DNA of 64,000 nt from JAPKZH01 sp964537875 (GCA_964537875.1 CAZIDN010000002.1:86246-150245), one strand, 5' to 3'; shown: positions 1-8,622, counted from the stretch's first letter. Made by a program: numbers and translations. The notes: generated from the sequence alone by a model not told the origin.

Positions 1-345
1 GCCGTCATCAACGAACTCGTCGCCCGGGGGAAAGTGGATGTGACTTCGGATGCCCAGAATGCGGACGCGGTTTTGACCGGTGAGATCGTAGTTTTCAGCG
101 CCAATCCCATCGCCTTCACCGGGGACGCCCGGGCGGATCGCTACGCCATCACCATTGCCGCCAGGATCGTTTTGAAGGACAACAAAACTCAAGAGATCAT
201 TTTTTCCAATCCTTATCTTTCCCATCAGGAAGAATACGCCGTCCCCCAGGGAACGGATTTTGAAACGTCAGAAACCGATGCCATTACCAAGGTGGCCGAA
301 AGCTTCGCCCGCGAACTGGTCATCACCATCCTTGAAGGATTCTAA
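1..345 (+). CDS. lptE: LPS-assembly lipoprotein LptE, C-terminal part (5' truncated by window edge)
   Basis: The reading frame is open from base 1, so the N-terminus with its expected signal peptide and lipobox lies outside the window. The visible 114 residues look like the C-terminal half of LptE: a small alpha/beta domain with the phrase ADAVLTGEIV, a beta strand around YAITIAARIVLKD, and a final helix ending in ELVITILEGF. LptE is an outer-membrane lipoprotein that plugs LptD and helps insert lipopolysaccharide. The stop lies 2 nt before holA, a gene pair seen in many diderm bacteria. The call rests on the fold-like pattern and on the holA neighbour. Confidence 0.72.
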   Translation, partial: AVINELVARGKVDVTSDAQNADAVLTGEIVVFSANPIAFTGDARADRYAITIAARIVLKDNKTQEIIFSNPYLSHQEEYAVPQGTDFETSETDAITKVAESFARELVITILEGF

Positions 346-347
346 GG

Positions 348-1436
348 ATGCCCGGTCTTTTCGCTGATAAGGAGATCCGCGAAGACGAACTCCTCGCCTG
401 TTACTTTTTCCACGGTGAGGAGATGTTCCTGGCCGAACAGTTCATCCGCGACCTGAAGAAAGTCCTGATCACTCCCGATATGCAAAGCCTGAGCGTCGAG
501 AGGTTTGCCCTTGACGAGACGGCCTGGCGGGAGATCCTGGACGTGGCGCGGACGATGCCTTTCTTTTTCTCGCCCTGGCGCATCCTTGTCGTCGAGATCG
601 CCAAGGCGGAAAAAGAGGAGTTGACCGCCGTCGAACAAAAAAGCCTCCAGGACTACTTGGCCTCGCCGACGGCCAGGACCGTCCTTGTCGTCTGTTTTGC
701 CGGGAAGGTCCGGAAGACCAAGCCGCTCTTTAAGATCTTCTCCTCGCTGCCCTCTTCGGCGGCCGTGGTCAAGGAATTGAAGCCCCTAAGGAATGAAGCG
801 CTGTTCACCTGGCTGGACGGCAAATTGACCGCTTTGGGAAAGCGGGCGACCTCGGAGGCCGTCGACAGGCTGCTGGAAGTCACGGGCAACGACCTCCAGA
901 GCTTGGACAACGAGCTCGAAAAGCTCGTGACCTATGTCGGGGAGAAGAAAACGATCGAGCTTTCCGACGTCAACCAGGCCTCGGATTGGGTCAAAAATTT
1001 TTTTGAATGGGAGCTGGCCTCGAGCCTGGAGCGGGCCGACCTTAAGCAGAGCCTGGTCATCCTGAACACCCTGTTCGTCGAGGACGTCAAGCCCGAATAC
1101 CTGCTGGGGGTCTTGAGCGGCTTTTTCCGCGATCTTCTGATGGCGAAAGCCTGGCTCCGCGAGAAAAAAAAGGACAAGCGGGAGATTTTCCGCGAGTTGA
1201 AGCCTCGGATATCGGAGAAATACGGAAAATTCTACACGGATAAATCCAGGGAATTCTTCGATCTGGTCGAGAGCATGTCCCAGACCAAGCTCCAGGCTTT
1301 GATCTCCGAGCTCGAGCAGATGGACCTCAAGATCAAGACAACGGATGTCGAGGCCCAGACGCTTTTTGAGGGTTTCTTTTACGAATACTGCCGCGGCCAG
1401 AAGAAGGAAGGACCTACTTGGCGGGGGAAGGGTTGA
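348..1436 (+). CDS. holA: DNA polymerase III delta subunit
   Basis: A 362-residue protein of normal length for HolA, the clamp-loader subunit that opens the beta sliding clamp. The N-terminal part starts with the family pattern YFFHGEEMFLAEQFIRD and continues through the AAA+-like delta domain (roughly residues 15-195, including TGNDLQSLDNELEKLV). The C-terminal collar helices follow, with FFEWELASSLERAD near residue 225. Like other delta subunits it has no intact Walker A motif. It starts 2 nt after lptE and is probably co-transcribed with it. Its last 23 bp overlap the 3' end of rpsT on the other strand. Confidence 0.93.
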   Translation: MPGLFADKEIREDELLACYFFHGEEMFLAEQFIRDLKKVLITPDMQSLSVERFALDETAWREILDVARTMPFFFSPWRILVVEIAKAEKEELTAVEQKSLQDYLASPTARTVLVVCFAGKVRKTKPLFKIFSSLPSSAAVVKELKPLRNEALFTWLDGKLTALGKRATSEAVDRLLEVTGNDLQSLDNELEKLVTYVGEKKTIELSDVNQASDWVKNFFEWELASSLERADLKQSLVILNTLFVEDVKPEYLLGVLSGFFRDLLMAKAWLREKKKDKREIFRELKPRISEKYGKFYTDKSREFFDLVESMSQTKLQALISELEQMDLKIKTTDVEAQTLFEGFFYEYCRGQKKEGPTWRGKG

Positions 1437-1692
1437 TCAGCTCCACCTGACGGTTGAGCCGGGATTTATACCTGGATCCCGTATTCTTGTCGATGGCCCT
1501 TTTCTTGACGGCCCTGTCGATCGTGGAAAAAACGACGGGCAGGAGCTTTTTGGCGCTTTCCTTGTCTTTGTTGTCAACGAGCGCCCTCAATTTTTTGACC
1601 TGAGTCCGGACGGCTGACGTGTTGCTCTTGTTGATGGCGGTTCTCCGCACGCTTCGGCGCTGCTGTCGGATGGCAGATTGATGATGAGCCAT
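1414..1692 (-). CDS. rpsT: 30S ribosomal protein S20
   Basis: A 92-residue, strongly basic protein with the S20 pattern: N-terminal HHQSAIRQQRRSVRRTAINK, helices around RTQVKKLRALVDNKD, and the C-terminal segment VKKRAIDKNTGSRYKSRLNR. It binds 16S rRNA early in small-subunit assembly. An AGGAG Shine-Dalgarno sequence precedes the ATG. The gene is monocistronic, with a good promoter at 1717-1745. It is convergent with holA and overlaps its 3' end by 23 bp, so its terminator, if any, lies inside holA. Confidence 0.96.
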   Translation of the reverse strand: MAHHQSAIRQQRRSVRRTAINKSNTSAVRTQVKKLRALVDNKDKESAKKLLPVVFSTIDRAVKKRAIDKNTGSRYKSRLNRQVELINPSPAK

Positions 1693-1716
1693 GGTGATCT
1701 CCTCTTAAGGCGATTT

Positions 1717-1745
1717 ATGATAAAATATCTCCCCTCCAAAGTCAA
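1717..1745 (-). promoter_or_regulatory. sigma-70 type promoter of rpsT
   Basis: On the minus strand TTGACT (1740-1745), a 17-nt spacer and TATCAT (1717-1722) lie 24 nt upstream of the rpsT start. This predicts a leader of about 17 nt that includes the Shine-Dalgarno sequence. Confidence 0.7.
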
Positions 1746-3374
1746 ATGACCCCGCGACGGCAAGATTCGGACGGGCGAGGAGCTTCTGAGCTGAAGGACG
1801 TTAACAGCCACGATCGAAGCCATGACAAAAGGCTGCTCGGATCGACCTTTGCCGTGGCCGTCCCGACGCTTTTGAGCCGCATTCTGGGGTATGTCCGGGA
1901 CTATTTTCAAGCGGTTTTTCTGGGGACTTCGAGGGGGGCGGATGCCTTCACCATCGCCTACATCATTCCCAACCTGCTGAGACGGCTGACCGGCGAAGGC
2001 GCCATGACCGCGGCCTTTGTCCCGGTCTTCACCCAGGCCAAGAAGGAAAAATCCAAGGAAGAGCTTTGGACGTTCGCCAACTATTTCTTTTTTGACCTGA
2101 CCGTGGTCATGGCCGTCCTGACCGTCCTGGGGATCATCTTTTCGCCCCTCCTGGTCAAGATCATCGGCTTTGGCTTCAAGGACATCCAGGGCAAGTGGCC
2201 GTTGACGGTCGCCCTGACCCGGATGATGTTCCCCTATATCTTTTTCATCAGCCTGGCCGCCCTGGCCATGGGCATCCTCAACTCGTTCCACCGGTTTTTC
2301 GTCCCCGCCTTCACGCCCGTTCTTCTCAATATCTGCATCGTCGGCCTGGCGGTCGTCTTTGCCGGACGGGCCAAAGAACCGACCTATGTTTTCGCGGCGG
2401 GCGTGCTCCTCGGTGGTCTCTGCCAGCTCGCTTTTCAGATCCCCTTTCTCTGGAAACAGGGGATGCGGTTCAAATTCGGTCTATCCTTCACCCATCCGGG
2501 GATCCGCAGGGTTGTGAAGCTCACCATCCCCGGCGTTCTCGGCGTCGGCGTTTACCAGGTCAATTTCGCCCTCAGCCGGGCCTTCGCCTCCGCGCTTGAA
2601 GAGGGAAGTGTCGCTTCGCTGTATTATGCCTCGAGGATCCAGGAGCTCGCGCTCGGCATTTTTTCGATCGCTCTCTCCATCGCCCTGCTCCCCGCTTTTT
2701 CTGAACAAGCCGCCGGCGAAGACATTGCGGGAATGAAAAGGACTCTCGCCTTCTCCTTGAAGCTCATTTTTTTGATCACCTGGCCGGCGGCGGCGGGCCT
2801 GCTCGTCCTCAACAGGCCCATCATTCAGGTCCTTTTCCAGCACGGACTATTTGACGCCCACTCCACCGGCATGGCGGCGGCCTGCCTGCTCTATTTTTCG
2901 GTGAGCCTTCCCTTCATCTCCGGAGTCAAAATATTAGCGCCCGCCTTTTTTTCTCTGAAGGACACCCGGACGCCGGTCGTGATCGCCTTCTTTGTGATGA
3001 TCGTCTATATTCTCTCCTCTGTTGTCTTAATGGGCCCGCTCAGAGTGGGTGGGATTGCCCTGGCCCTGTCTCTCTCCCAGGTTGTGAATTTCCTGGCTTT
3101 GTTCATTTATCTCGAGAGGAAAATCGGGAAGATTGAGAAAAAGACATTCCTGGTCTCGGCCTTCAAATCCCTCCTGGCTGCGGGCATAATGGGCGCCGTC
3201 ATCCGGCTGATCATCCGCGGCTTCGATTTCGCCCGGCTGAGCTTTCCCAAACAGGCGGGGCTTTTGACGGCGGCGATCGTCTTGGGCCTGGCGCTCTATA
3301 TTGCCATAAGCGCTGTCATCAACCGGGAAGACATCAAGAGCTTGAAAATCCTGTTGTCCAGGAGGAAGGCCTGA
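1746..3374 (+). CDS. murJ: lipid II flippase MurJ
   Basis: A 542-residue polytopic membrane protein of the MurJ/MviN family, which flips the peptidoglycan precursor lipid II across the inner membrane. The recognisable family start is LLSRILGYVRDYF (from about residue 42), followed by the motif GEGAMTAAFVPVFTQ and about 14 hydrophobic segments. The first 28 or so residues are hydrophilic and unusual, so the true start may lie inside the frame. The ATG at 1746 directly abuts the -35 box of rpsT and has no clear ribosome binding site, but no better in-frame ATG was found. dtd starts 1 nt after the stop. Confidence 0.9.
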   Translation: MTPRRQDSDGRGASELKDVNSHDRSHDKRLLGSTFAVAVPTLLSRILGYVRDYFQAVFLGTSRGADAFTIAYIIPNLLRRLTGEGAMTAAFVPVFTQAKKEKSKEELWTFANYFFFDLTVVMAVLTVLGIIFSPLLVKIIGFGFKDIQGKWPLTVALTRMMFPYIFFISLAALAMGILNSFHRFFVPAFTPVLLNICIVGLAVVFAGRAKEPTYVFAAGVLLGGLCQLAFQIPFLWKQGMRFKFGLSFTHPGIRRVVKLTIPGVLGVGVYQVNFALSRAFASALEEGSVASLYYASRIQELALGIFSIALSIALLPAFSEQAAGEDIAGMKRTLAFSLKLIFLITWPAAAGLLVLNRPIIQVLFQHGLFDAHSTGMAAACLLYFSVSLPFISGVKILAPAFFSLKDTRTPVVIAFFVMIVYILSSVVLMGPLRVGGIALALSLSQVVNFLALFIYLERKIGKIEKKTFLVSAFKSLLAAGIMGAVIRLIIRGFDFARLSFPKQAGLLTAAIVLGLALYIAISAVINREDIKSLKILLSRRKA

Positions 3375-3375
3375 G

Positions 3376-3819
3376 ATGAAAATCGTCCTGCAAAGGGTCA
3401 AACAGGCTTCGGTCGTCGTCGAAGGCAGGATCGCGGGTGAGATCGGGAAAGGCATTTGCCTTCTGGTGGGAATTGAAAAAGGGGACACTCTTCAGGATGT
3501 CGAGTTCCTGGCCCGAAAAGCCGTCGAGCTGCGGATTTTTCCGGACCAGGAAGGGAAGATGAATCTGTCCCTGGCCGAGGCTCAGGGGGCGGTGCTCGCG
3601 GTCTCTCAATTCACGCTTGCCGCATCCGTGAAAAAGGGACGGAGGCCGGGCTTTGACAACGCCGAAAGTCCGGGGAGAGCCGGGGAGCTTTTTGACCGGT
3701 TTGTCGGTATTGTCCGAGAGAGCGGGGTCAGAGTCGCAACCGGTGTTTTCCAGGCGTTGATGGAGGTCCAGATCATCAACGACGGGCCTGTGACATTCAT
3801 CCTCGATTCAAAAAAATAG
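3376..3819 (+). CDS. dtd: D-aminoacyl-tRNA deacylase
   Basis: A 147-residue protein, full length for Dtd, which hydrolyses D-amino acids from mischarged tRNA. The family signatures are visible: N-terminal MKIVLQRVKQASV, the SQFTLAA motif near residue 77 and the Gly-cisPro motif GPVT near the C-terminus (residues 136-139). It lies 1 nt after murJ and probably shares its mRNA. An AT-rich hairpin and the C/G-rich repeat block follow. Confidence 0.95.
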   Translation: MKIVLQRVKQASVVVEGRIAGEIGKGICLLVGIEKGDTLQDVEFLARKAVELRIFPDQEGKMNLSLAEAQGAVLAVSQFTLAASVKKGRRPGFDNAESPGRAGELFDRFVGIVRESGVRVATGVFQALMEVQIINDGPVTFILDSKK

Positions 3820-3839
3820 CTTTAAAAACTTTTTTAAAG
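3820..3839 (+). terminator. AT-rich hairpin after dtd
   Basis: A short palindrome in which CTTTAAAA pairs with TTTTAAAG lies immediately after the dtd stop. The stem is all A/T except its outer pair, so it is at best a weak terminator. Confidence 0.3.
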
Positions 3840-3882
3840 AAAAAGTGGGTGGCGTGGCATGTCCCTGTCCGCCAACCTATTT

Positions 3883-4093
3883 AACCCCCCTAATTGCCTA
3901 GGGGGGTAGGGGGGTTAATAAGATTCAAATCTTTATTCTTTGCTCCTTCTCTTCCCCCTTGATTGGTCAAGGGGGGTAGGGGCGACATGTTTGACCTCCC
4001 CCCTTAATTGGCTAAGGGGGGTTGGGGGGATTAATAGTTACAAATCTTAAGTCTTTTTTTCTGCTTTTTTCTTTCCCCCTGGAGTTGCCTTAA
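3883..4093. repeat. tandem C/G-run palindromic repeats
   Basis: Three and a half copies of a palindromic module lie in tandem. Each has a run of 5-6 C, an A/T-rich core of the type TTAATTGGCTAA, then a run of 5-6 G followed by TAGGGG or TTGGGGGG. Cores are at about 3891-3900, 3959-3970 and 4003-4014, and a half unit starts near 4075. Units 1 and 3 also share the downstream block TTAATA...CAAATCTT plus a T-rich stretch. The last half unit supplies the TAA stop of the HEAT gene at 4090. This looks like a dispersed REP-type element; no other gene is seen in 3820-4089. Confidence 0.7.
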
Positions 4094-4677
4094 CTGAATT
4101 TTAAATCAGAGACCTTTTCCAGGGCTTCCTGGGCCGCCTTTCGTACGTAGAGATTTTTGTCCTTGGCCATGCCGACGAGGAGCGCCCGGGCTTCCTGTCC
4201 TCCAATCTCCCCCAAGGCCCCGGCCGCGCTCCGCCGGACATCGACATTCGGATCCTCCAGGACCAGCTTAATGTGCCGGACCGCGTCGGTGCATTTTTTC
4301 AGGCTCAAGATCCGAAGGGCGCTGCTTTTGACAAACCAGGGCGGCCGGGAGAGCTTCTCGTAGGCCTTCTGGATCGGCCAATCATCCCTCGCCGTTAGTT
4401 CCTTCACGACAATATCCCGGATCTCTTCGCACGGGTCGGAAAGGAGTTCCAGGAGAACAGTCGGCACCCAGGGCAGCCGGAGAGGGGCGATCGTCTTCAG
4501 CAGCTTGGTTTTCTTTTGCTTGTTCTGGAGGATTTCGATTTTTCTGAGGACGGCCTTGGTGATGGCGGGGATGTCGAGGTCCTTGGTTTTGGGAACCTTG
4601 AGGACCTCATAGATCTGTAAGCTGTGTTCGCTGAGTCCGGGGTCTTCCGGCTGTGAGCGCCTGAGAAACTTGATCAC
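4090..4677 (-). CDS. HEAT-repeat protein
   Basis: A 195-residue soluble protein with a GTG start just after the ribBA stop, so it is the last gene of the ftsY-rib operon. From about residue 65 on there are helical HEAT-type repeats, clearest at DVRRSAAGALGEIGGQEARA and NLYVRKAAQEALEKV. Such repeats serve as protein-interaction scaffolds; PBS-lyase-like HEAT proteins are one subfamily. No catalytic motif or signal peptide is seen. The stop codon lies inside the adjoining repeat block, so the C-terminus may have been reshaped by that element. The specific partner is unknown. Confidence 0.75.
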   Translation of the reverse strand: MIKFLRRSQPEDPGLSEHSLQIYEVLKVPKTKDLDIPAITKAVLRKIEILQNKQKKTKLLKTIAPLRLPWVPTVLLELLSDPCEEIRDIVVKELTARDDWPIQKAYEKLSRPPWFVKSSALRILSLKKCTDAVRHIKLVLEDPNVDVRRSAAGALGEIGGQEARALLVGMAKDKNLYVRKAAQEALEKVSDLKFS

Positions 4678-4684
4678 TCTCTTT

Positions 4685-5902
4685 TCAAACCATTTCCAGG
4701 ATGTGGCCCATCTTCTCTTTTTTCGTTTTGAGGTACTGAAGATTGGACGTGTTCGGAGGAATTTCTATCGAGACCCTGTCCGCGATTTCCAGCCCGTATC
4801 CGGCCAGGCCGATGAATTTTCTGGGATTGTTGGTGATCAGCCTGATCTTTTTGACTCCCAAGGAGACCAGGATCTGGGCCCCGATTCCATAATCCCTTTG
4901 GTCGGGCTTGAACCCCAACCTCTGGTTGGCCTCGACCGTGTCCGCCCCTTTGTCTTGAATGGCGTAGGCTCGGATCTTGTTGGTCAATCCGATGCCGCGG
5001 CCTTCATGGTTGAGGATGTAAAGGATGACGCCTCGGCCGTCTTTCTCGATCATCTCCATGGCGAAGTGGAGTTGGTCGCCGCAGTCGCAACGGCAGGAAC
5101 CGAACGTGTCGCCGGTGAGGCACTGGGAATGGGCCCGGACAAGGATCGGCTCGCCTTTATCGATATCCCCTTTGATGAGGGCGATGTAGTTTTCGTGGTG
5201 GATGATGTCCTCAAAGACGACAATCTTGAAGTCGCCGTATTTCGTGGGGAGCGCAGCCTCGTCGATCTTCTTGATGAGGCATTCGTGCTTCATCCGGTAT
5301 TTGATCAGGTCGGCGATGGTCAGGATGGGGAGGTCATGCTCCAGACTGATCTTTTCCAGCTCGGGCATTCTGGCCATGGTGCCGTCTTCGTTCATGATCT
5401 CGCAGATCACCCCCGCCGGGGGCAGTCCCGCCAGCCGGGCCATGTCCACTGCCGCCTCGGTCTGGCCGGCCCTGGCCAGGACCCCGCCCTCTTTAGCTTG
5501 GAGGGGGAAGATATGACCCGGCCGGGCGAGGTCTGCCGGCTTTGTCCCCGGGTCGATGGCGGTCAAAATGGTCTTGGCCCGGTCGTAGGCCGAGATGCCC
5601 GTCGTGATCTCCTGTTTGGCATCGATCGAGACCGTGAAGGCGGTCTGGAAGCGGGCCGTGTTGTCCTGGACCATCAGGGGGAGCTGGAGCTCCTCCAGCC
5701 GTTCTCTTGTCAAAGGCAGGCAGATCAGCCCCCTCCCTTGTTTGGTCATGAAATTGATGATGTCCGGGGTGACTTTTTCCGCGGCGACCATCAGGTCGCC
5801 CTCGTTTTCCCTGTCTTCGTCGTCGACGATGATGATGAGCCGTCCGGCTTTGACGGCCACCAGCGCTTCTTCAACGGGAGTCGTCTTGAAGCTTCTCTCC
5901 AT
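4685..5902 (-). CDS. ribBA: bifunctional 3,4-dihydroxy-2-butanone-4-phosphate synthase / GTP cyclohydrolase II
   Basis: A 405-residue fusion catalysing both entry steps of riboflavin synthesis. The N-terminal DHBP synthase half (to about residue 200) carries the acidic motif DDEDRENEGDL and later GHIFPL. The C-terminal GTP cyclohydrolase II half has HSQCLTGDTFGSCRCDCG with the zinc cysteines, followed by NHEGRGIGL. Both active sites look intact. It lies between ribE and the HEAT gene, all co-oriented with ribD and ftsY. Lumazine synthase (ribH) is not in this window. Confidence 0.96.
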   Translation of the reverse strand: MERSFKTTPVEEALVAVKAGRLIIIVDDEDRENEGDLMVAAEKVTPDIINFMTKQGRGLICLPLTRERLEELQLPLMVQDNTARFQTAFTVSIDAKQEITTGISAYDRAKTILTAIDPGTKPADLARPGHIFPLQAKEGGVLARAGQTEAAVDMARLAGLPPAGVICEIMNEDGTMARMPELEKISLEHDLPILTIADLIKYRMKHECLIKKIDEAALPTKYGDFKIVVFEDIIHHENYIALIKGDIDKGEPILVRAHSQCLTGDTFGSCRCDCGDQLHFAMEMIEKDGRGVILYILNHEGRGIGLTNKIRAYAIQDKGADTVEANQRLGFKPDQRDYGIGAQILVSLGVKKIRLITNNPRKFIGLAGYGLEIADRVSIEIPPNTSNLQYLKTKKEKMGHILEMV

Positions 5903-5912
5903 TCTCGTATTC

Positions 5913-6503
5913 CTATCGGTTTCCTTGAGTTATCCAATTATACACGTATTTGCCGATCATGTCACATTCGACGTTGACCTCGTCGCCGGTCCGGAGCCCC
6001 GTCAGGTTGGATTTCTCGAGGGTGATGGGGATGAGCTCGATTTCGAAGGAGGACGGCCCGAGCGAGGCGACCGTTAGGCTGACTCCGTTCACGGCTACAG
6101 ATCCCTTCGGGATGAAATAGGGCCTAAATTCCCTGGGCAGGGAAAGAGCCAGCCTTTGGCCGGGCTTCCTGGCTGCCATTCTCAATACCTTGGCTTTGAA
6201 ATCGATGTGTCCGGCCAGGAGATGGCCGCTGAGAAAGGAGGAAAGGCTGAGAGGGAGTTCCAGGTTGAGGGCGGCTCCCGGTCTGAGTGCGCCCAGGGTG
6301 GTCCGCTGAAGGGTCTCCTGGGAAAGGTTGAAAAAGAGGATGCGGTTTTCTCTGCGGATGAGGCTCAGGCAGACACCGCTGACGTTGACGCTTTCCCCCG
6401 TCCCGATTTGGGCTGGAATCGTGGGAGCTTCGACCGCCATCTCTTTTTTGCCCAACCGGAAGCCCTTGAACACACCCGAATGATGAATGATTCCCGTGAA
6501 CAT
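5913..6503 (-). CDS. ribE: riboflavin synthase alpha chain
   Basis: A 196-residue protein with the canonical N-terminus MFTGIIHHSG and two lumazine-binding repeats: the first around residues 1-90 (GESVNVSGVCLSL), the second around residues 95-190 (GSVAVNGVSLTVAS). It dismutates two 6,7-dimethyl-8-ribityllumazine molecules into riboflavin. The ATG overlaps the TAA stop of ribD by 1 nt (TAATG), which indicates translational coupling. Confidence 0.95.
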   Translation of the reverse strand: MFTGIIHHSGVFKGFRLGKKEMAVEAPTIPAQIGTGESVNVSGVCLSLIRRENRILFFNLSQETLQRTTLGALRPGAALNLELPLSLSSFLSGHLLAGHIDFKAKVLRMAARKPGQRLALSLPREFRPYFIPKGSVAVNGVSLTVASLGPSSFEIELIPITLEKSNLTGLRTGDEVNVECDMIGKYVYNWITQGNR

Positions 6504-7603
6504 TAGAGATACCCCTCCGCGATGATGTCCTCCCCAAGCTCGAAGGTCGAAAATCGTTTTAGCCGGAGGGCATTTTCCAGGCGCTCCGCGCCCCGCCCGG
6601 CATAGAAGGCGACGGCGTTGGTCCCGCCGATGAGCTTTGGGGAGATCGTCAGGAAAATTTTATCGGCCAGCTTCTTTTCCAGAAGCGATGTCGCCAGGCT
6701 TCCTCCTCCTTCGACGAGGACGCTGGAAATCTCCTGGCGGCCCAGCCAAAGAAGGATCTTCTTGAGGTTGAGTTCGAGCGACGTGCCCGGCACGATGACC
6801 ACCTCCGCCCCCTTTTTCTCCAGGGCCGCTTTTTTCTGCGGGGAGGCTGTTTGATTTGTGAAGACGAGGATTCTGCCCCGCGAAAGGGTCGAGAGAATTC
6901 GCGATCCCAGCGGAAAGCGAAGCCCGGGATCAAGAATGATCCGGATCAGCTTTTTGTTCTTCCAGTTCGGATGGCGGACCGTGAGCTTCGGGTCGTCTTT
7001 GAGTAACGTTCCACTCCCAATCATGAGCGCGTCGTGTTCCCCGCGGAGGAGGTGGACATATTCTCTTGCCGATTCCGAGGAGATCCACCGGGAGTCAAAA
7101 TTTTTCGTGGCCATTTTTCCATCCAGGCTGAGGGCGGCCTTGAGCGTGACAAACGGGGACCTTTGAGTGATGTACTTGATGTAATGCTCATTCAGACGGC
7201 GGTTTCTTTCGTGGAGGAGGCCGGCCGAGACCTCGACCCCGGCCTGCTTGAGCCTGGCCAGGCCTTTTTTGAAAACGAGGGGATTGTCGTCGAGGGCGGA
7301 AATAACGATCCTTTTCAGACCCGCCCTCAGGATGGCATCGACGCAAGGAGGCGTCCTTCCCCAGTGGACGCAGGGCTCAAGGGTCACATAAAGCGTCCCG
7401 TTTTTTGCCCGGTCTCCGGCCCGCCGGAGGGCGACGATCTCAGCATGGGGCTTGCCGGCCCCTTCATGATGTCCGAAGCCGACGATGGTGTTTCTCTTGA
7501 CGACGAGCGCCCCGACATAGGGGTTGGGGCTGGCCAGCCCCAGAGCTTTTTCGGCCAGGCCGTAGGCCATTTCGAGGTAGGCATAGTCCTGAAGGTTGTT
7601 CAT
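6503..7603 (-). CDS. ribD: bifunctional riboflavin deaminase/reductase RibD
   Basis: A 366-residue protein. The N-terminal cytidine-deaminase-like domain has the zinc site HAE (in GKPHAEIVAL) and PCVHWGRTPPC, in place of the more usual PCNHYGRTPPC. The C-terminal reductase domain starts near residue 146 (SPFVTLKAALSLDGKMA) and includes VEGGGSLATSLL. It performs the second and third steps of the pathway. The start overlaps the ftsY stop (ATGA) and the stop overlaps ribE. Confidence 0.95.
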   Translation of the reverse strand: MNNLQDYAYLEMAYGLAEKALGLASPNPYVGALVVKRNTIVGFGHHEGAGKPHAEIVALRRAGDRAKNGTLYVTLEPCVHWGRTPPCVDAILRAGLKRIVISALDDNPLVFKKGLARLKQAGVEVSAGLLHERNRRLNEHYIKYITQRSPFVTLKAALSLDGKMATKNFDSRWISSESAREYVHLLRGEHDALMIGSGTLLKDDPKLTVRHPNWKNKKLIRIILDPGLRFPLGSRILSTLSRGRILVFTNQTASPQKKAALEKKGAEVVIVPGTSLELNLKKILLWLGRQEISSVLVEGGGSLATSLLEKKLADKIFLTISPKLIGGTNAVAFYAGRGAERLENALRLKRFSTFELGEDIIAEGYL

Positions 7604-8493
7604 GCAAATAGGGCGTCCACAAACTGCTCGGCGGAAAAATCGAGCAGATCGGTCTCTCTCTCTCCAGTCCCGATGAGCTTGATCGGGAGGCCCAATTCGT
7701 CGGCGATGCTGATGACGGCTCCCCCCTTGGCTGTGCCGTCCAATTTTGTCAAGAAGATCCCCGTGATACCGGAAAATTTAAGGAATTCCCGGGCCTGGAT
7801 GATGGCATTCTGGCCGATGCTGGCGTCCAGCACGAGCAGGATTTCCTGGGGAGCCCCCTCGATCTCGCGGGCGATGACGCGCTTGATTTTTTCCAGCTCA
7901 TTCATCAAGTTGGTGTTGGTGTGGATCCTTCCCGCCGTGTCCACCAGCATATAGTCCAACTGCCTGGACTTAAAGTGCTGAACGGCGTCGAAGACGACGG
8001 AGGCGGGGTCGGCCCCGTATTGCCCCTTGATGATCGGAGCGTTCAGCCGCTTTCCCCAAACGGCCAGCTGTTCCTGGGCGGCGGCCCGGAATGTGTCGGC
8101 CGCCACGAGAAGCACCCGTTTTCCCTCTTCCTGGAAGCGATGGGTCAGCTTGGCCAGCGAGGTCGTCTTCCCGCCGCCGTTCACGCCGACCATCATCAGG
8201 ACGCCGGGAGCGGCGTTCAAGCTGAGGCGGGAAGGAAAACGGGACAGGATCCGGATGAGCTCCTCTTTAAGAGCGGCTTCGATCCCGGAGACGGAATCCG
8301 CCTTATTTGTCTTTTGCCGGATCGCCTCGACGATCTTCTCGGTCGTGGCCATCCCGACATCGGAGAGAATCAGCGTTTCGGCCAGCTCTTCAAGAGTCTC
8401 CTGGCGCGGCTTTCCGCTTTGAAGGAGCTCGTCGAATTTCCGCTTGAAGGTCAGGCGCGTTTTGGCCAGTTTTTCCCGCAGATTTCCTATCAT
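7600..8493 (-). CDS. ftsY: signal recognition particle receptor FtsY
   Basis: A 297-residue SRP-type GTPase with a short N domain and no acidic A domain. The G domain shows the P-loop GVNGGGKTTSLAKL (typically GVNGVGKTTT), DTFRAAAQEQL, DTAGR and TKLDGTAKGG. It docks ribosome-SRP complexes at the membrane. It is the first gene of the ftsY-ribD-ribE-ribBA-HEAT operon, and its start lies only 9 nt from a good -10 box with no Shine-Dalgarno sequence. Confidence 0.95.
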   Translation of the reverse strand: MIGNLREKLAKTRLTFKRKFDELLQSGKPRQETLEELAETLILSDVGMATTEKIVEAIRQKTNKADSVSGIEAALKEELIRILSRFPSRLSLNAAPGVLMMVGVNGGGKTTSLAKLTHRFQEEGKRVLLVAADTFRAAAQEQLAVWGKRLNAPIIKGQYGADPASVVFDAVQHFKSRQLDYMLVDTAGRIHTNTNLMNELEKIKRVIAREIEGAPQEILLVLDASIGQNAIIQAREFLKFSGITGIFLTKLDGTAKGGAVISIADELGLPIKLIGTGERETDLLDFSAEQFVDALFA

Positions 8494-8502
8494 GTTAAAA
8501 AG

Positions 8503-8531
8503 ATTATAGTTTCACCCTTCCTTAAAGTCAA
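8503..8531 (-). promoter_or_regulatory. sigma-70 type promoter of ftsY-rib operon
   Basis: On the minus strand TTGACT (8526-8531), a 17-nt spacer and a perfect TATAAT (8503-8508). Only 9 nt separate the -10 box from the ftsY ATG, so the transcript should be leaderless or nearly so. No FMN riboswitch fits between promoter and gene. Confidence 0.8.
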
Positions 8532-8582
8532 CTTGGAGGGAGAGCCGCTCGTCAACGCCCAGGAAGTAGGGGGCACGAAGCA

Positions 8583-8611
8583 TTTACCCCGGGTCCTGAT
8601 TATGTTACATT
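8583..8611 (+). promoter_or_regulatory. probable promoter of recJ
   Basis: TTTACC (8583-8588), a 17-nt spacer and TACATT (8606-8611). The ATG of recJ follows after 11 nt, again too close for a normal leader. The match to consensus is moderate. Confidence 0.45.
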
Positions 8612-8622
8612 GAAGAGCGATT

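Noticed and set aside
3883..4093. CRISPR array
   Set aside because: Units are palindromic, unevenly spaced and only 3-4 in number, with no unique uniform spacers and no cas genes.
4670..5977. Long open frame (435 codons) on the plus strand opposite ribBA
   Set aside because: It mirrors a well-conserved ribBA gene, has an acidic, unrecognisable product and no ribosome binding site; typical antisense shadow in GC-rich DNA.
8494..8622. FMN riboswitch upstream of the riboflavin operon
   Set aside because: The promoter lies 9 nt from the ftsY start and no RFN-element conserved segments are seen; no gap exists before ribD either.
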